NCBI RefSeq assembly: GCF_003261175.1
Contig: NZ_QLNP01000105.1
Location: forward strand, 310,001 to 374,000
DNA from: Arthrobacter globiformis
Lineage (GTDB): Bacteria > Actinomycetota > Actinomycetes > Actinomycetales > Micrococcaceae
Reading direction: 5' to 3'
DNA: 64,000 nt
The position numbers and the translations under genes are program-made. A model generated the notes under the pieces. That model was not told the DNA's origin. It did no database searches and saw only the letters and a program-made list of their open reading frames with translations. Of this stretch, positions 46,701 through 55,034 are shown piece after piece (within the stretch, counting starts at the first letter, position 1; each line of letters starts with the position of its first letter).

Positions 46701-47350
46701 AGGAGCAGGAAAAGCGGCTTCGGAAGGCTGAACGGGACCTGTCATCGCTGGGCAAGGTCAACCCCCTGGCGCTGGAGGAGTTCGCCGCTTTGGAGGAACG
46801 CCACCAGTTCCTCAGCACCCAGCTGGAGGACCTCAAGGCCAGCCGCAAGGATCTGCTGGACATCATCAAAGAAGTCGATGACCGCGTGCAGAAGGTTTTC
46901 TCGGAGGCATTTGCGGACACCTCGGCCCAGTTCGTGCGGGTCTTCGACCGGCTCTTCCCGGGCGGGGAGGGAAGGCTGGTCCTGACCGACCCCACGGACA
47001 TGCTCACCACCGGCATCGAGGTCGAGGCCAGGCCCGCGGGCAAGAAAATCAAGCGGCTGTCCCTGCTGTCCGGCGGCGAAAGGTCGCTCACCGCGGTGGC
47101 CCTGCTCGTGGCCATCTTCAAGGCCCGGCCCTCGCCGTTCTACGTCATGGACGAGGTCGAGGCGGCCCTCGATGACACCAACCTCGGCCGGCTCATTACC
47201 ATCTTCGAAGAACTCCGCGAATCCAGCCAGCTGATCGTGATCACCCACCAGAAGCGGACCATGGAGGTGGCCGATGCGCTCTACGGTGTGACCATGCGGG
47301 GCGACGGCGTGTCCACCGTCATCAGCCAGCGGCTGGGAGCGGACGTCTAG
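43742..47350 (+). CDS. smc: Chromosome segregation protein SMC
   Basis: Structural maintenance of chromosomes ATPase that forms the SMC-ScpAB condensin. The 1202 residues show the N-terminal head with Walker A GPNGSGKS (31-38) and GREMHVIVGQGQLDRVL, two long coiled coils, the flexible hinge (about 510-660, with AGVAGTVGPLATAL), and the C-terminal head with signature LLSGGERSLTAVALL and Walker B FYVMDEVEAALDD. The hinge contains an Ala/Gly/Pro-rich insert near 580-600. TTG 43742 is the only sensible start, with GGAG ten bases before it. ftsY follows after 29 bases. Confidence 0.96.
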   Translation: MHLKSLTVRGFKSFASATTFDFEPGVTAVVGPNGSGKSNVVDALAWVMGEQGAKTLRGGKMEDVIFAGTSGRPPLGRAHVSLTIDNADGALPIEYSEVTISRTLFRTGGSEYAINGSACRLLDIQELLSDSGLGREMHVIVGQGQLDRVLHATPEDRRGFIEEAAGILKHRRRKEKTVRKLEAMQANLQRLSDLTGEIRRQLTPLGKQAAVARRAQTVQFEVRDARARLLADDLVQLQNTLAQDIADESALKERRAVVETQLEEGRRRQASLEQLAAEATPQLNAARDTWYQLSAGRERLRSLASLAQERCRLLGSADPAPEPGRDPDQLERQAARVRAEQAELEQDILAGRAALEAATAAKSAAEDAATAEEKRLTAALRAAADRREGLARLAGQVGAARSKVESAQAEVGRLRESLAAGDERRRHAQSEFTALESQVAGVEDGEETLDAEYEDASAALDGILAEIDSLKSAERDAVRERDALKARHEALQLGLNRKDGSEHVLGAGVAGTVGPLATALTVEPGYEAAVAAALGSASDAIVVRDAGTAAELVRLLREDDAGRATLLLEAAAPPAGAPAAAGKTAKGSGALPAGARPAADLVTASGTTAAAVRTLLAATAVVDDHDTAAELVAGRPDLTAVTLAGDVFTAWTVTGGSAKAPSLLEVQAAVDDAASRLTAVTAGLEQGRFALAAAEARRAEAQERADTALERLHESDARLAAVAERLGHLNSVLRSAVGESERLAASLARAEANIVAEQETLTAVTARLAAAQDAPAEEEPSTEQRDALALAASQARSAEMEARLSLRSREEQLTAISNRAASLERAAASERRAREQAAERARRRRIQAKRAAAVSAAAEHLIRFSDVSVELAGRERDLAEQVREQRDRELAAIRTANDALARELAELTDSVHRDELARAQQRLRIEALETKSVEELGLTADQLVADYGPDRPVPLPAAVSTDKWAALRAPVDAEGQPVVEGVPFVREEQEKRLRKAERDLSSLGKVNPLALEEFAALEERHQFLSTQLEDLKASRKDLLDIIKEVDDRVQKVFSEAFADTSAQFVRVFDRLFPGGEGRLVLTDPTDMLTTGIEVEARPAGKKIKRLSLLSGGERSLTAVALLVAIFKARPSPFYVMDEVEAALDDTNLGRLITIFEELRESSQLIVITHQKRTMEVADALYGVTMRGDGVSTVISQRLGADV

Positions 47351-47379
47351 GGACCTGTGGCTTGTGAGAAGCTAGGGGT

Positions 47380-48588
47380 GTGAATGACATTATCCCCATT
47401 CTTCTGCCCATTCTGGCTGCCCTGGTAGTGATCGGCGGGCTGGTCCCGGTGCTGATGAAGGCCCGGAAATCCCGCACGCAATACCTCGGCACCCGGGACG
47501 CCAACGACCCCGTTGAGCCGCTCGGCGGCGGAGGAACCCTCCTGGAGGACCGGCCGGCTGCGCCTGCTGACCGTCGGGCGCCGGACGCCGTCGACCTTGA
47601 AGGGTTGGAAGCCGACGTCCCGGATGACGTGGCCGGCCTGGAAACCATCCCAGTGGAGACGCCGCTGCCTGTGGCGGGGCGGCTCAACCGCCTCCGGGAA
47701 CGCCTGGTCAAGTCCAACAACGTGCTCGGGAAGGGCCTGCTGGCACTGCTCTCCAGCGACAAGATCGACGAGGACGTCTGGGATGAGGTGGAGGAAACCC
47801 TGCTCCTGGCCGACCTTGGCACCGAACCGACCATGCAGCTTGTGGATGCGCTCCGCGAACGCGTAAAGGTGCTGGGCACGCGCGACCCCGAGCACGTCAA
47901 GGCGCTGCTCCGCGAAGAGCTCATCAAGATCGTGGACCCGTCCATGGACCGGAGCCTGCGGGTAGACCGGCACGCGGACAGGCCAGCCGTCATGATGGTG
48001 GTGGGCGTTAACGGCGTAGGCAAGACCACCACGGTGGGCAAGCTGGCCCGCGTGCTCGTGGCTGAGGATAAGGACGTCATCCTCGGCGCGGCCGACACCT
48101 TCCGTGCCGCCGCGGCGGAGCAGTTGGCCACCTGGGGACAGCGCGTGGGCGTTCCCACCGTGAAATCCGACATTGACGGCGCGGACCCGGCGTCCGTGGC
48201 GTACGAGGCCGTCAAGGCAGGCATCGACCAGGAAGTCGACGTCGTCATGATCGACACGGCCGGCCGCCTGCAGAACAAGGTCGGCCTGATGGACGAGCTC
48301 GGCAAGGTCAAGCGCGTTGTGGAGAAGCTGGCCGAGGTGGACGAGGTCCTCCTGGTGCTGGACGCCACCACCGGTCAGAACGGGCTCAACCAGGCGCGGG
48401 TCTTCGCGGAGGTCGTCAACATCACCGGCATCGTGCTGACCAAGCTGGACGGAACCGCGAAGGGCGGCATCGTCGTCGCCATCCAGAAGAGCCTCGGAGT
48501 ACCCGTGAAGCTCATCGGCCTCGGCGAGGGCGCGGACGACCTCGCACCATTCGAGACCGAGGGTTTCGTCGACGCCCTCCTCAACTAG
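47380..48588 (+). CDS. ftsY: SRP receptor FtsY
   Basis: GTPase that receives the SRP-ribosome complex at the membrane. The 402 residues have an N-terminal hydrophobic segment (IIPILLPILAALVVIGGLVPVL, cited as a region) instead of a purely peripheral A domain, as in other actinobacterial FtsY, then an acidic linker and the NG domain: GVNGVGKTTTVGKLA, DTFRAAAAEQL, IDTAGRLQNK, TKLDGTAKGG. GTG start. It works with Ffh, encoded 5 kb downstream. A perfect 25-bp hairpin follows. Confidence 0.95.
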   Translation: MNDIIPILLPILAALVVIGGLVPVLMKARKSRTQYLGTRDANDPVEPLGGGGTLLEDRPAAPADRRAPDAVDLEGLEADVPDDVAGLETIPVETPLPVAGRLNRLRERLVKSNNVLGKGLLALLSSDKIDEDVWDEVEETLLLADLGTEPTMQLVDALRERVKVLGTRDPEHVKALLREELIKIVDPSMDRSLRVDRHADRPAVMMVVGVNGVGKTTTVGKLARVLVAEDKDVILGAADTFRAAAAEQLATWGQRVGVPTVKSDIDGADPASVAYEAVKAGIDQEVDVVMIDTAGRLQNKVGLMDELGKVKRVVEKLAEVDEVLLVLDATTGQNGLNQARVFAEVVNITGIVLTKLDGTAKGGIVVAIQKSLGVPVKLIGLGEGADDLAPFETEGFVDALLN

Positions 48589-48601
48589 TCGCTCTCCCAA
48601 C

Positions 48602-48655
48602 TAGGTAGCAGCAGGGGGCGTTCCCAGGCTTGGGAACGCCCCCTGCTGCTACCTA
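48602..48655. terminator. Perfect 25-bp bidirectional hairpin between ftsY and the MFS gene
   Basis: A 25-base arm (48602-48626) is perfectly complementary to 48631-48655 around the loop GGCT. It begins 13 bases after the ftsY stop and ends 7 bases before the stop of the convergent MFS gene, so it can end both transcripts. Confidence 0.85.
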
Positions 48656-48662
48656 CATGCGT

Positions 48663-49913
48663 TTAAGGGGCGTCTGCGGGCTCGCGGTGCACCGTCTCCC
48701 GCGCGGCCAGCCAGCCCAGCGCGGCGACCAGGAGCACGGCGCCCGTGGCGGCGAAGGCCCAGCTGTAACCCAGCCGGTCGGCCAGCAAACCGACGAGCAC
48801 CGGGCCAAGGATGGCACCGATGTCCGACGTCATCTGGTAGGCCGCCAGTACAGGTCCGCCGGAACGTTCGCGGCCGATCACATCGGCAACCGCCGCCTGT
48901 TGCGCCGGATTGAGCATTCCCGCTCCCACTCCCGCCAGCATCGAGGCGGCCAGGAACCACCCCAGCCCCTGCGTCAGGCCAATCGCGGCTGTCGCCGCGC
49001 CGGTGACCACGAGCCCCGCCACCATCATCGGCTTCCTGCCCAGGCTGTCGGCCAGCCGGCCCGACACGGTCAGGGCGAGGGCATTTCCGGCGGCGAAGAC
49101 TGCCAGCGCCCAGCCTGCCGCCCCGGGCCCGGAGTTCAGGGCCGTCACGGCGAACAGCGGCACCGTGGCCATGCGGACGCCGAAAGTTGCCCAGCCGTTG
49201 GCGAAGCTGGACAGCATGGCTGCCCGGTAGGCACTGTCGCGGAAGGCCTCGCTGAGTTTCATGGCCGGGGCAGCCGCTGCCTGGCCGCGAGCTGAGCCGG
49301 GAACATGGCTGAGCTGCGTCTGCACCACGAGTGCCGCGAGGACGAGAGCGCCCGCGTAGGCCAGGAACGGGACGCGCAGACCGAAACCGGCCAGCAAGCC
49401 GCCGACGATGGGCCCGCAGACGTTGCCGATCAGGAACGCCGACGCGTACGCGCCCGACACACGGCCACGGCTCTCCGGCGGCGCCAGCCTGATGACCAGC
49501 GCCATCGAGGCCACCGTGAACATGACCGATCCGGCACCGCCCAGCCCGCGGAACACCAGCAGCTGCCAGTAGTTCTGGGCGAAGGCGCAGGCCGCGGTGG
49601 ACGCCGCCACGATGAGCAGGCCGGCGACGTAGACCGGACGTTCGCCGAGCCTGCCGATGAGGGCACCGCCGGCGGGCGCGAACAGCAGCCGCATGAGCGC
49701 AAAGATGCTGACGATGACAGCGGCGGCCGTTGCGCCGACGTCAAACGTGGTGGCGAACTGCGGCAGCACCGGCGCCACGAGGCCAAAGCCCAGCGCAATC
49801 AGGAAGGCTGCGACGAGCATCACCTTGATGTCACGGGGCAGCGGCGTGCCGTCGGCGCGGCGGACCGCCTTGAAACGTAGTTTGCCCGCGGCATTACGGG
49901 GGAGTGGGCTCAT
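48663..49913 (-). CDS. MFS transporter
   Basis: Major facilitator of 416 residues with about twelve membrane segments, starting with IKVMLVAAFLIALGFGLVAPVLPQFA. The loop motif A-like GRLGERPVYVAG (after helix 2) and GRLADSLGRKPMMVAG (between helices 8 and 9) fit the drug:H+ antiporter or sugar efflux group. The substrate is unknown. ATG 49913 (MSPLPRNAAGK) is chosen because the protein-like part begins there; the open frame upstream lacks membrane features. It is a single gene, convergent with ftsY. Confidence 0.9.
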   Translation of the reverse strand: MSPLPRNAAGKLRFKAVRRADGTPLPRDIKVMLVAAFLIALGFGLVAPVLPQFATTFDVGATAAAVIVSIFALMRLLFAPAGGALIGRLGERPVYVAGLLIVAASTAACAFAQNYWQLLVFRGLGGAGSVMFTVASMALVIRLAPPESRGRVSGAYASAFLIGNVCGPIVGGLLAGFGLRVPFLAYAGALVLAALVVQTQLSHVPGSARGQAAAAPAMKLSEAFRDSAYRAAMLSSFANGWATFGVRMATVPLFAVTALNSGPGAAGWALAVFAAGNALALTVSGRLADSLGRKPMMVAGLVVTGAATAAIGLTQGLGWFLAASMLAGVGAGMLNPAQQAAVADVIGRERSGGPVLAAYQMTSDIGAILGPVLVGLLADRLGYSWAFAATGAVLLVAALGWLAARETVHREPADAP

Positions 49914-50015
49914 GAAGCGGCGAATCCTTGCTAAACAGGCAGGGCGGGCGTTTTGGGGCGATGAAACATATCCGTAACAAGCAGGATATGCACCATTTAC
50001 GTCAGGGAGGTTGTT

Positions 50016-50031
50016 GTAACAGGCCGGCAAT
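50016..50031. promoter_or_regulatory. Candidate GlnR box upstream of amt
   Basis: GTAAC-N6-GCAAT matches the actinobacterial GlnR pattern GTNAC-N6-GNAAC with one mismatch. A second GTAAC half-site lies 42 bases upstream (49974), about four helical turns away. GlnR control of amt-glnK is known in relatives; here it is inference. Confidence 0.35.
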
Positions 50032-50140
50032 CTAAATCCTCCGCCAGCGAAACACACCGCGGCAAAACTTGATCCAGGACGCAAAAGGCGTTGGGCAGGC
50101 GGATCACTCCGCAGCATTCGATCAAGAGAGGACGTGCACC

Positions 50141-51499
50141 ATGGAACTTACCGCAGGTCACGTATGGCTCATGGTGGCGGCGGCACTCGTGCTGTTCATG
50201 ACACCAGGTCTGGCATTTTTCTACGGCGGCATGACGCGCGCCAAGGCAGCACTGAACATGATGATGATGAGCTTCATCTCCATCGGCATGGTCGGCGTGG
50301 TGTGGGTACTCTGGGGCGCATCCATGAGCTCAGGAGAGGGATTCCTGCAGATTGTCGGGAACCCGTTCGCCACGTTCGGCCTCGAGGGCATCACCACCCC
50401 TGACGGCCTCATCAAGGTCGGCTACGCGGCCACGTTCGCGATCATCACTGTCGCCCTCATCAGCGGCGCCATCGCGGACCGCGCCAAGTTCGGCGCCTGG
50501 AGCGTCTTCGTGCCTGTCTGGGTCACGCTGGTGTACTGCCCCCTCGCCTACATGGTCTGGGGCGGCGGCCTCTTCGGCCCCGAGGGTGCTATCGGCAAGG
50601 CTCTCGGCCCCGCGATCGACTTCGCCGGCGGCACCGTGGTCCACATCAACGCCGGTGTGGCCGCGCTGATCCTGGTCCTCATCATCGGCAACCGCAAGGG
50701 CTTCGGCAAGGACCCGAACCACCGCCCGCACAACATCCCGTTCGTCATGCTCGGCGCAGCCATCCTGTGGTTCGGCTGGTTTGGCTTCAACGGCGGCGCC
50801 GCCACCACTGCCGAACAGGGCGGCCTGATCTGGGTCAACACCCTGGCTGCTCCGGCTGCGGCCATGCTCGGCTGGCTGGTCACCGAACGCGTCCGTGACG
50901 GCCACCCCACCTCGCTGGGTGCTGCCTCCGGTGTGGTTGCCGGCCTCGTCGCCATCACCCCGGCCTGTGCAAACGTCAGCCCGGTCGGTGCCCTTGGACT
51001 CGGCGTTGTCGCTGGTGTGGCCTCGGCCCTCGCTGTCGGCCTCAAGTTCCGCTGGGGCTTCGATGACTCTCTGGACGTCGTCGGCGTCCACCTCGTCTCC
51101 GGCATCATCGGAACCGTTGCCCTCGGCTTCATCGCCCTTCCGGCCGACGGCGTCGGCGGCGGCCTCTTCTACGGCGGCGGATTCACCCAGCTCTGGGCCC
51201 AGCTGGCGGCAGCCGGCATCGCCATCGCCTACTCGGCTGTCCTGACCGCGATTATCGCAGTGGCCATCCACAAGACGATGGGCTTCCGGGTCTCCCAGGA
51301 GCAGGAAGCCGTGGGCGTGGACCTCAGCCTGCACGCAGAAACGGCCTATGAGTTCGGCGTCGGCGGCCACGGCGGCAGCTTCCAGCCCCTGCACGAGCTG
51401 ATCACCGGCGGGCAGACCAGCGGCACCGACGCTGTTCCCGCAGGCAGCGACGGCAAGAAGACAGCAGCAGCAACAGGTAAGGAAAGCGTGGGGGCATGA
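50141..51499 (+). CDS. amt: Ammonium transporter
   Basis: Trimeric membrane channel for ammonium uptake. The 452 residues have about eleven membrane segments, the opening VWLMVAAALVLFMTPGLAFFYGGMTRAK, the twin pore histidines (VVHINAGVAALIL and VGVHLVSGIIG), and FGWFGFNGG in the middle. The C-terminal cytoplasmic tail ends with a Gly/Ser/Ala stretch. ATG 50141 has AGAGAGGA in front. The stop overlaps glnK (ATGA), so the channel and its regulator are co-translated. Confidence 0.95.
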   Translation: MELTAGHVWLMVAAALVLFMTPGLAFFYGGMTRAKAALNMMMMSFISIGMVGVVWVLWGASMSSGEGFLQIVGNPFATFGLEGITTPDGLIKVGYAATFAIITVALISGAIADRAKFGAWSVFVPVWVTLVYCPLAYMVWGGGLFGPEGAIGKALGPAIDFAGGTVVHINAGVAALILVLIIGNRKGFGKDPNHRPHNIPFVMLGAAILWFGWFGFNGGAATTAEQGGLIWVNTLAAPAAAMLGWLVTERVRDGHPTSLGAASGVVAGLVAITPACANVSPVGALGLGVVAGVASALAVGLKFRWGFDDSLDVVGVHLVSGIIGTVALGFIALPADGVGGGLFYGGGFTQLWAQLAAAGIAIAYSAVLTAIIAVAIHKTMGFRVSQEQEAVGVDLSLHAETAYEFGVGGHGGSFQPLHELITGGQTSGTDAVPAGSDGKKTAAATGKESVGA

Positions 51500-51834
51500 A
51501 ACTGATCACAGCAATCGTTCGTCCGGAGAAGCTCGAATCGATCCGCGAAGGCCTGGAGGCCTACGGGGTCCAGGGCCTCACGGTCAGTGCAGCCAGCGGC
51601 TACGGCCGGCAGCGCGGCTACACCGAGGTCTACCGCGGCGCCGAGTACAACGTGGACCTGCTGCCCAAGATCCGCGTTGAGGTGCTCGCCACGGACGAAC
51701 AGGCTGACGACATCCTGGATGTCATCATCGCCAGCTCCAACACGGGCCGGGCCGGCGACGGCAAGGTCTGGACGGTCGATGTCTTCGAAGCAGTGCGGGT
51801 GCGGACGGGTGAACGCGGCGTAGCCGCCATCTAG
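51496..51834 (+). CDS. glnK: Nitrogen regulatory protein P-II
   Basis: Trimeric signal protein that binds ATP/ADP and 2-oxoglutarate and blocks Amt when nitrogen is rich. The 112 residues show MKLITAIVRPEKLE, the T-loop GYTEVYRGAEYNVDLLPK with Tyr51 (adenylylated in actinobacterial relatives) and DGKVWTVDVFEAVRVRTGERG (B and C loops). Coupled to amt by a four-base overlap. No glnD-type adenylyltransferase gene follows within the window, although amt-glnK-glnD is common in corynebacteria and streptomycetes. Confidence 0.96.
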   Translation: MKLITAIVRPEKLESIREGLEAYGVQGLTVSAASGYGRQRGYTEVYRGAEYNVDLLPKIRVEVLATDEQADDILDVIIASSNTGRAGDGKVWTVDVFEAVRVRTGERGVAAI

Positions 51835-51860
51835 CACCGGCCACCAGCCCAACGCGCAGA

Positions 51861-51893
51861 GAGGGCCGGTCACCAACATGGTGACCGGCCCTC
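51861..51893. terminator. Bidirectional terminator between glnK and zwf
   Basis: GAGGGCCGGTCACCA pairs perfectly with TGGTGACCGGCCCTC around the loop ACA. It sits between convergent genes. Confidence 0.85.
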
Positions 51894-51927
51894 GCTGCGT
51901 GTTAAGCCTGTTTTTGCGGCGGGAAGC

Positions 51928-53310
51928 CTATTCGGGTGCAGGGCCGCCGGAGCCGGCCCGGTATTCCTCCAGCGGCACCTTGCCGGCCGCCCAGGCAGCC
52001 AGTACCGGCTCCACGATCCGCCAGCATTCCTCGGCGGTGTCGCCCCTGACCGACAGCAGGGGATCGCCGGTCAGGACGCCTTCCAGCACTTCGCCGTACG
52101 GCAGCAGCTCGGAGGCGTTGAGCTCGGCCACGAGCGCGGCGCGGTCCAGGCTGAAGATGTCCCCGGGGCCGTTGACGTCGACGTCGAGCTCCAGGGTATC
52201 CGGGCCGAAGCCGATCCGGAGCGTGTTGGGCGTGTCTGTGCCGGTGAATCCGGCGGGCAGGTGCGGAACCGGCCGGAAGGTAACCACCGCCTCCTTGCGC
52301 TTGGTCCCGAGGGCCTTGCCGGAGCGGAGGATGAACGGCACACCCTTCCAGCGCCAGTTGTCGATGTCCACGCGCACCTCGGCCAGGGTCTCGGTGTTCC
52401 GGTCCGGGTCCACGCCCTCTTCCGCGGTGTAATCAGGGACGTCCTTGCCGCCGAGGCTTCCCGCCAGGTAGCGCGCCCGCCGGGTGCTGTCCGTGTAGGG
52501 CGGCTTGATGCTGCTGGCCCGCAGGACGGCGGCGATGGCGTCGCGGAGGTCGCGCTCGCCGATGGTAGCCGGCGGTTCGATGGCCAGCAGCGCCATGATC
52601 TGCAGCAGGTGGCTCTGGATCATGTCGCGCAGGGCACCCGCGCCGTCGTAGTAGCGGGCGCGGCCCTCCAGTGCCAGGTCCTCGTCGAAGATGATCTCCA
52701 CCTTGGCGATGTGGTCGCGGCCCCAGACCGGCTCCAGGAAATTGTTGGCGAACCGCAGGCCAAGGATGTTCAGGACGGTGGCCTTGCCCAGGAAGTGGTC
52801 CACCCGATGGATGTGGTCTTCGGGGACCAGAGTCCGGAGGACTTCATTGAGCCGGCGCGCGGACTCGAGGCTGAAGCCGAACGGTTTCTCCACGACCAGC
52901 CGGGTTCCGGGCGGCACGTCGTGCGGGTGGAGGACTTCACAGGCTTTCTGGCTGATCTGCGGAGGGAGGGCGAAATACACGGCTACCGGGGCCTCGAGCC
53001 GGGCCAGCAGGGCCGCCAGCAGCCCCGGGGCCGTGACGTCGACCTGGTGGTAGCTCGTGGATTCGAGGACGCGCTTCAGTTCCAGCTTGCCCGCCGCGTC
53101 GGCGTGGGCCTCGGCGTCAGCGAAAGCGGTGTTCACGCGGTCCAGCCACTGTCCGGGCGTCCAGTCGCTGGAACCCGCCCCGGCGAGCCTCAGCCCGGGG
53201 GCCCGGCCCTTGGCCACCAGCCTTGCCAGGCCGGGGAGGAGGAGCCGGCCGGTGAGGTCGCCGGAGGCACCGAGGATGAGCAGGGTTTTTACAGTCGTTT
53301 GGCTCGTCAC
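51928..53310 (-). CDS. zwf: Glucose-6-phosphate dehydrogenase (stand-alone paralogue)
   Basis: NAD(P)-dependent oxidation of glucose 6-phosphate. The 460 residues show the Rossmann opening LLILGASGDLTGRLLLPGL, the nucleotide and substrate loop VVEKPFGFSLESAR, the catalytic HRVDHFLGK and the C-terminal beta domain. It is shorter than typical Zwf (about 500) and is not beside opcA, tal, pgl or gnd, which argues for a second copy with a special role. The start is GTG with CATGCT six bases before it (leaderless pattern). Divergent from ffh. Confidence 0.9.
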   Translation of the reverse strand: MTSQTTVKTLLILGASGDLTGRLLLPGLARLVAKGRAPGLRLAGAGSSDWTPGQWLDRVNTAFADAEAHADAAGKLELKRVLESTSYHQVDVTAPGLLAALLARLEAPVAVYFALPPQISQKACEVLHPHDVPPGTRLVVEKPFGFSLESARRLNEVLRTLVPEDHIHRVDHFLGKATVLNILGLRFANNFLEPVWGRDHIAKVEIIFDEDLALEGRARYYDGAGALRDMIQSHLLQIMALLAIEPPATIGERDLRDAIAAVLRASSIKPPYTDSTRRARYLAGSLGGKDVPDYTAEEGVDPDRNTETLAEVRVDIDNWRWKGVPFILRSGKALGTKRKEAVVTFRPVPHLPAGFTGTDTPNTLRIGFGPDTLELDVDVNGPGDIFSLDRAALVAELNASELLPYGEVLEGVLTGDPLLSVRGDTAEECWRIVEPVLAAWAAGKVPLEEYRAGSGGPAPE

Positions 53311-53327
53311 CCTGCCAGCATGTCACC

Positions 53328-53355
53328 TTGCAGGCGTGTCTTGATACCCTAGATA
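53328..53355 (+). promoter_or_regulatory. Promoter of ffh
   Basis: TTGCAG at 53328-53333 and TAGATA at 53350-53355 with a 16-base spacer, upstream of GTG 53395. Confidence 0.5.
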
Positions 53356-53394
53356 GTCGAGTCTCGTACATCCACTGAAAGAAGTGCACGGCGC

Positions 53395-54978
53395 GTGTTC
53401 AATTCACTCTCTGACCGGTTGACAGCAACCTTCAAGAATCTTCGCGGCAAGGGCCGCCTCACCGAGGCAGATGTCGACGCCACAGTCCGCGAGATCCGGC
53501 GCGCCCTGCTGGACGCGGATGTTGCCGTGCCCGTGGTCCGCGAGTTCACCGGGCAGGTCCGTGAACGCGCGCTTGGCGCCGAGGTCTCCGGGGCCCTGAA
53601 CCCCAGCCAGCAGATCGTGAAGATCGTCAACGAGGAACTCGTTGAGATCCTCGGCGGCGAGACGCGGCGCATCCGGATGGCCAAGACCGGCCCCACCATC
53701 ATCATGCTCGCCGGCCTCCAGGGTGCCGGCAAGACCACCCTGGCCGGAAAGCTGGCCAAGTGGATGAAGGCGCAGGGCCACAGCCCCCTCCTCGTCGCCT
53801 GTGACCTCCAGCGCCCCAATGCCGTGACTCAGCTGCAGGTGGTGGGCCAGCGCGCGGGGACCCCCGTCTTCGCTCCGCACCCCGGCGCCACCTCCGAACT
53901 GGCGCACCCGGCCGGCGACCCCGTCGCCGTGGCGCGGGCCGGCGTCGAGGAGGCACGCCAGAAGCTGCACGACGTCGTCATCGTGGACACCGCCGGCCGT
54001 CTAGGCGTCGACGCCGACATGATGGAGCAGGCGCGCCAGATCCGCCGCGCCATTGTGCCCAACGAAGTCCTCTTCGTGATCGACTCCATGATCGGCCAGG
54101 ACGCCGTCAACACGGCGACCGCCTTCGATGAGGGCGTGAACTTCACCGGCATCGTGCTGTCAAAGCTCGACGGCGACGCGCGCGGCGGTGCCGCACTGTC
54201 CGTTTCGTCGGTCACCGGCAAGCCCGTGATGTTCGCCTCGACCGGCGAAAGCCTCGACGACTTCGAACTGTTCCACCCGGACCGGATGGCCTCGCGCATC
54301 CTGGACATGGGTGACGTCCTGTCCCTCATTGAGCAGGCTGAAAAGTCCTGGGACAAGGACGAAGCCGCCCGGATGGCGAAGAAGTTCGCCGACCAGGAGG
54401 ACTTCACGCTCGACGACTTCCTCGCCCAGATGCAGCAGATCCGCAAAATGGGCTCGATGAAGAAGATGCTCATGATGATGCCCGGTGCGCAGAACATCCG
54501 GCAGCAGCTGGAGCAGTTCGATGAGCGCGAGATCGACCGGGTGGAGGCCATTGTCCGCTCCATGACCCCGCACGAGCGTGTGGCTCCCAAGATCATCAAC
54601 GGCTCCCGCCGAGCCCGCATCGCCCGGGGCTCCGGCGTGCACGTATCCGAGGTCAACGGGCTGCTGGAGCGCTTCGCCCAGGCCCAGAAGATGATGAAGA
54701 AGATGGCCCAGGGCGGCGGCATGCCGGGAATGCCCGGGATGCCCGGGATGGGGGCAGGCGGTGCCCGCAAGGGCGGCGGCAAGAACGCGCCCAAGAAGAA
54801 GGCGCGTTCCGGCAACCCTGCCAAGGCGGCGCAGGAGCTTCGCGAGGCGGAGGCCAGGCGGGCCGCCGGGGCCAAGGCGGTGCCCACCGGAGCAGCCTTC
54901 GGCCAGCAGTCGGGCGACTTTGATCCGTCCCAGCTGAACCTCCCCAAGGGCTTCGACAAGTTCATGGGCGGCAAATAA
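53395..54978 (+). CDS. ffh: Signal recognition particle protein Ffh
   Basis: GTPase subunit of SRP that binds signal peptides and 4.5S RNA. The 527 residues have the N domain, G domain (GLQGAGKTTLAGKLAKW, DLQRPNAVTQLQ, VIVDTAGRLGVDADM, SKLDGDARGGAALS) and the Met-rich M domain (MGSMKKMLMMMPG, GSRRARIARGSGV). The C-terminal extension has repeated MPGMPGM and Lys/Gly/Ala tracts. GTG start. Partner of FtsY. Confidence 0.96.
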   Translation: MFNSLSDRLTATFKNLRGKGRLTEADVDATVREIRRALLDADVAVPVVREFTGQVRERALGAEVSGALNPSQQIVKIVNEELVEILGGETRRIRMAKTGPTIIMLAGLQGAGKTTLAGKLAKWMKAQGHSPLLVACDLQRPNAVTQLQVVGQRAGTPVFAPHPGATSELAHPAGDPVAVARAGVEEARQKLHDVVIVDTAGRLGVDADMMEQARQIRRAIVPNEVLFVIDSMIGQDAVNTATAFDEGVNFTGIVLSKLDGDARGGAALSVSSVTGKPVMFASTGESLDDFELFHPDRMASRILDMGDVLSLIEQAEKSWDKDEAARMAKKFADQEDFTLDDFLAQMQQIRKMGSMKKMLMMMPGAQNIRQQLEQFDEREIDRVEAIVRSMTPHERVAPKIINGSRRARIARGSGVHVSEVNGLLERFAQAQKMMKKMAQGGGMPGMPGMPGMGAGGARKGGGKNAPKKKARSGNPAKAAQELREAEARRAAGAKAVPTGAAFGQQSGDFDPSQLNLPKGFDKFMGGK

Positions 54979-55022
54979 GGAGCACGGTCATGTCGGCCGG
55001 CGCCGATGTCAGACCGCTGCCA

Positions 55023-55028
55023 TAAGGT
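55023..55028 (+). promoter_or_regulatory. Leaderless-type -10 (TAAGGT) of the alpha/beta hydrolase gene
   Basis: TAAGGT ends six bases before ATG 55035. No SD is present. Confidence 0.45.
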
Positions 55029-55034
55029 TGGGTC

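Noticed and set aside
49914-50117. N-terminal extension of the MFS transporter
   Set aside because: The extension covers the promoter region of amt and has no membrane or family features.
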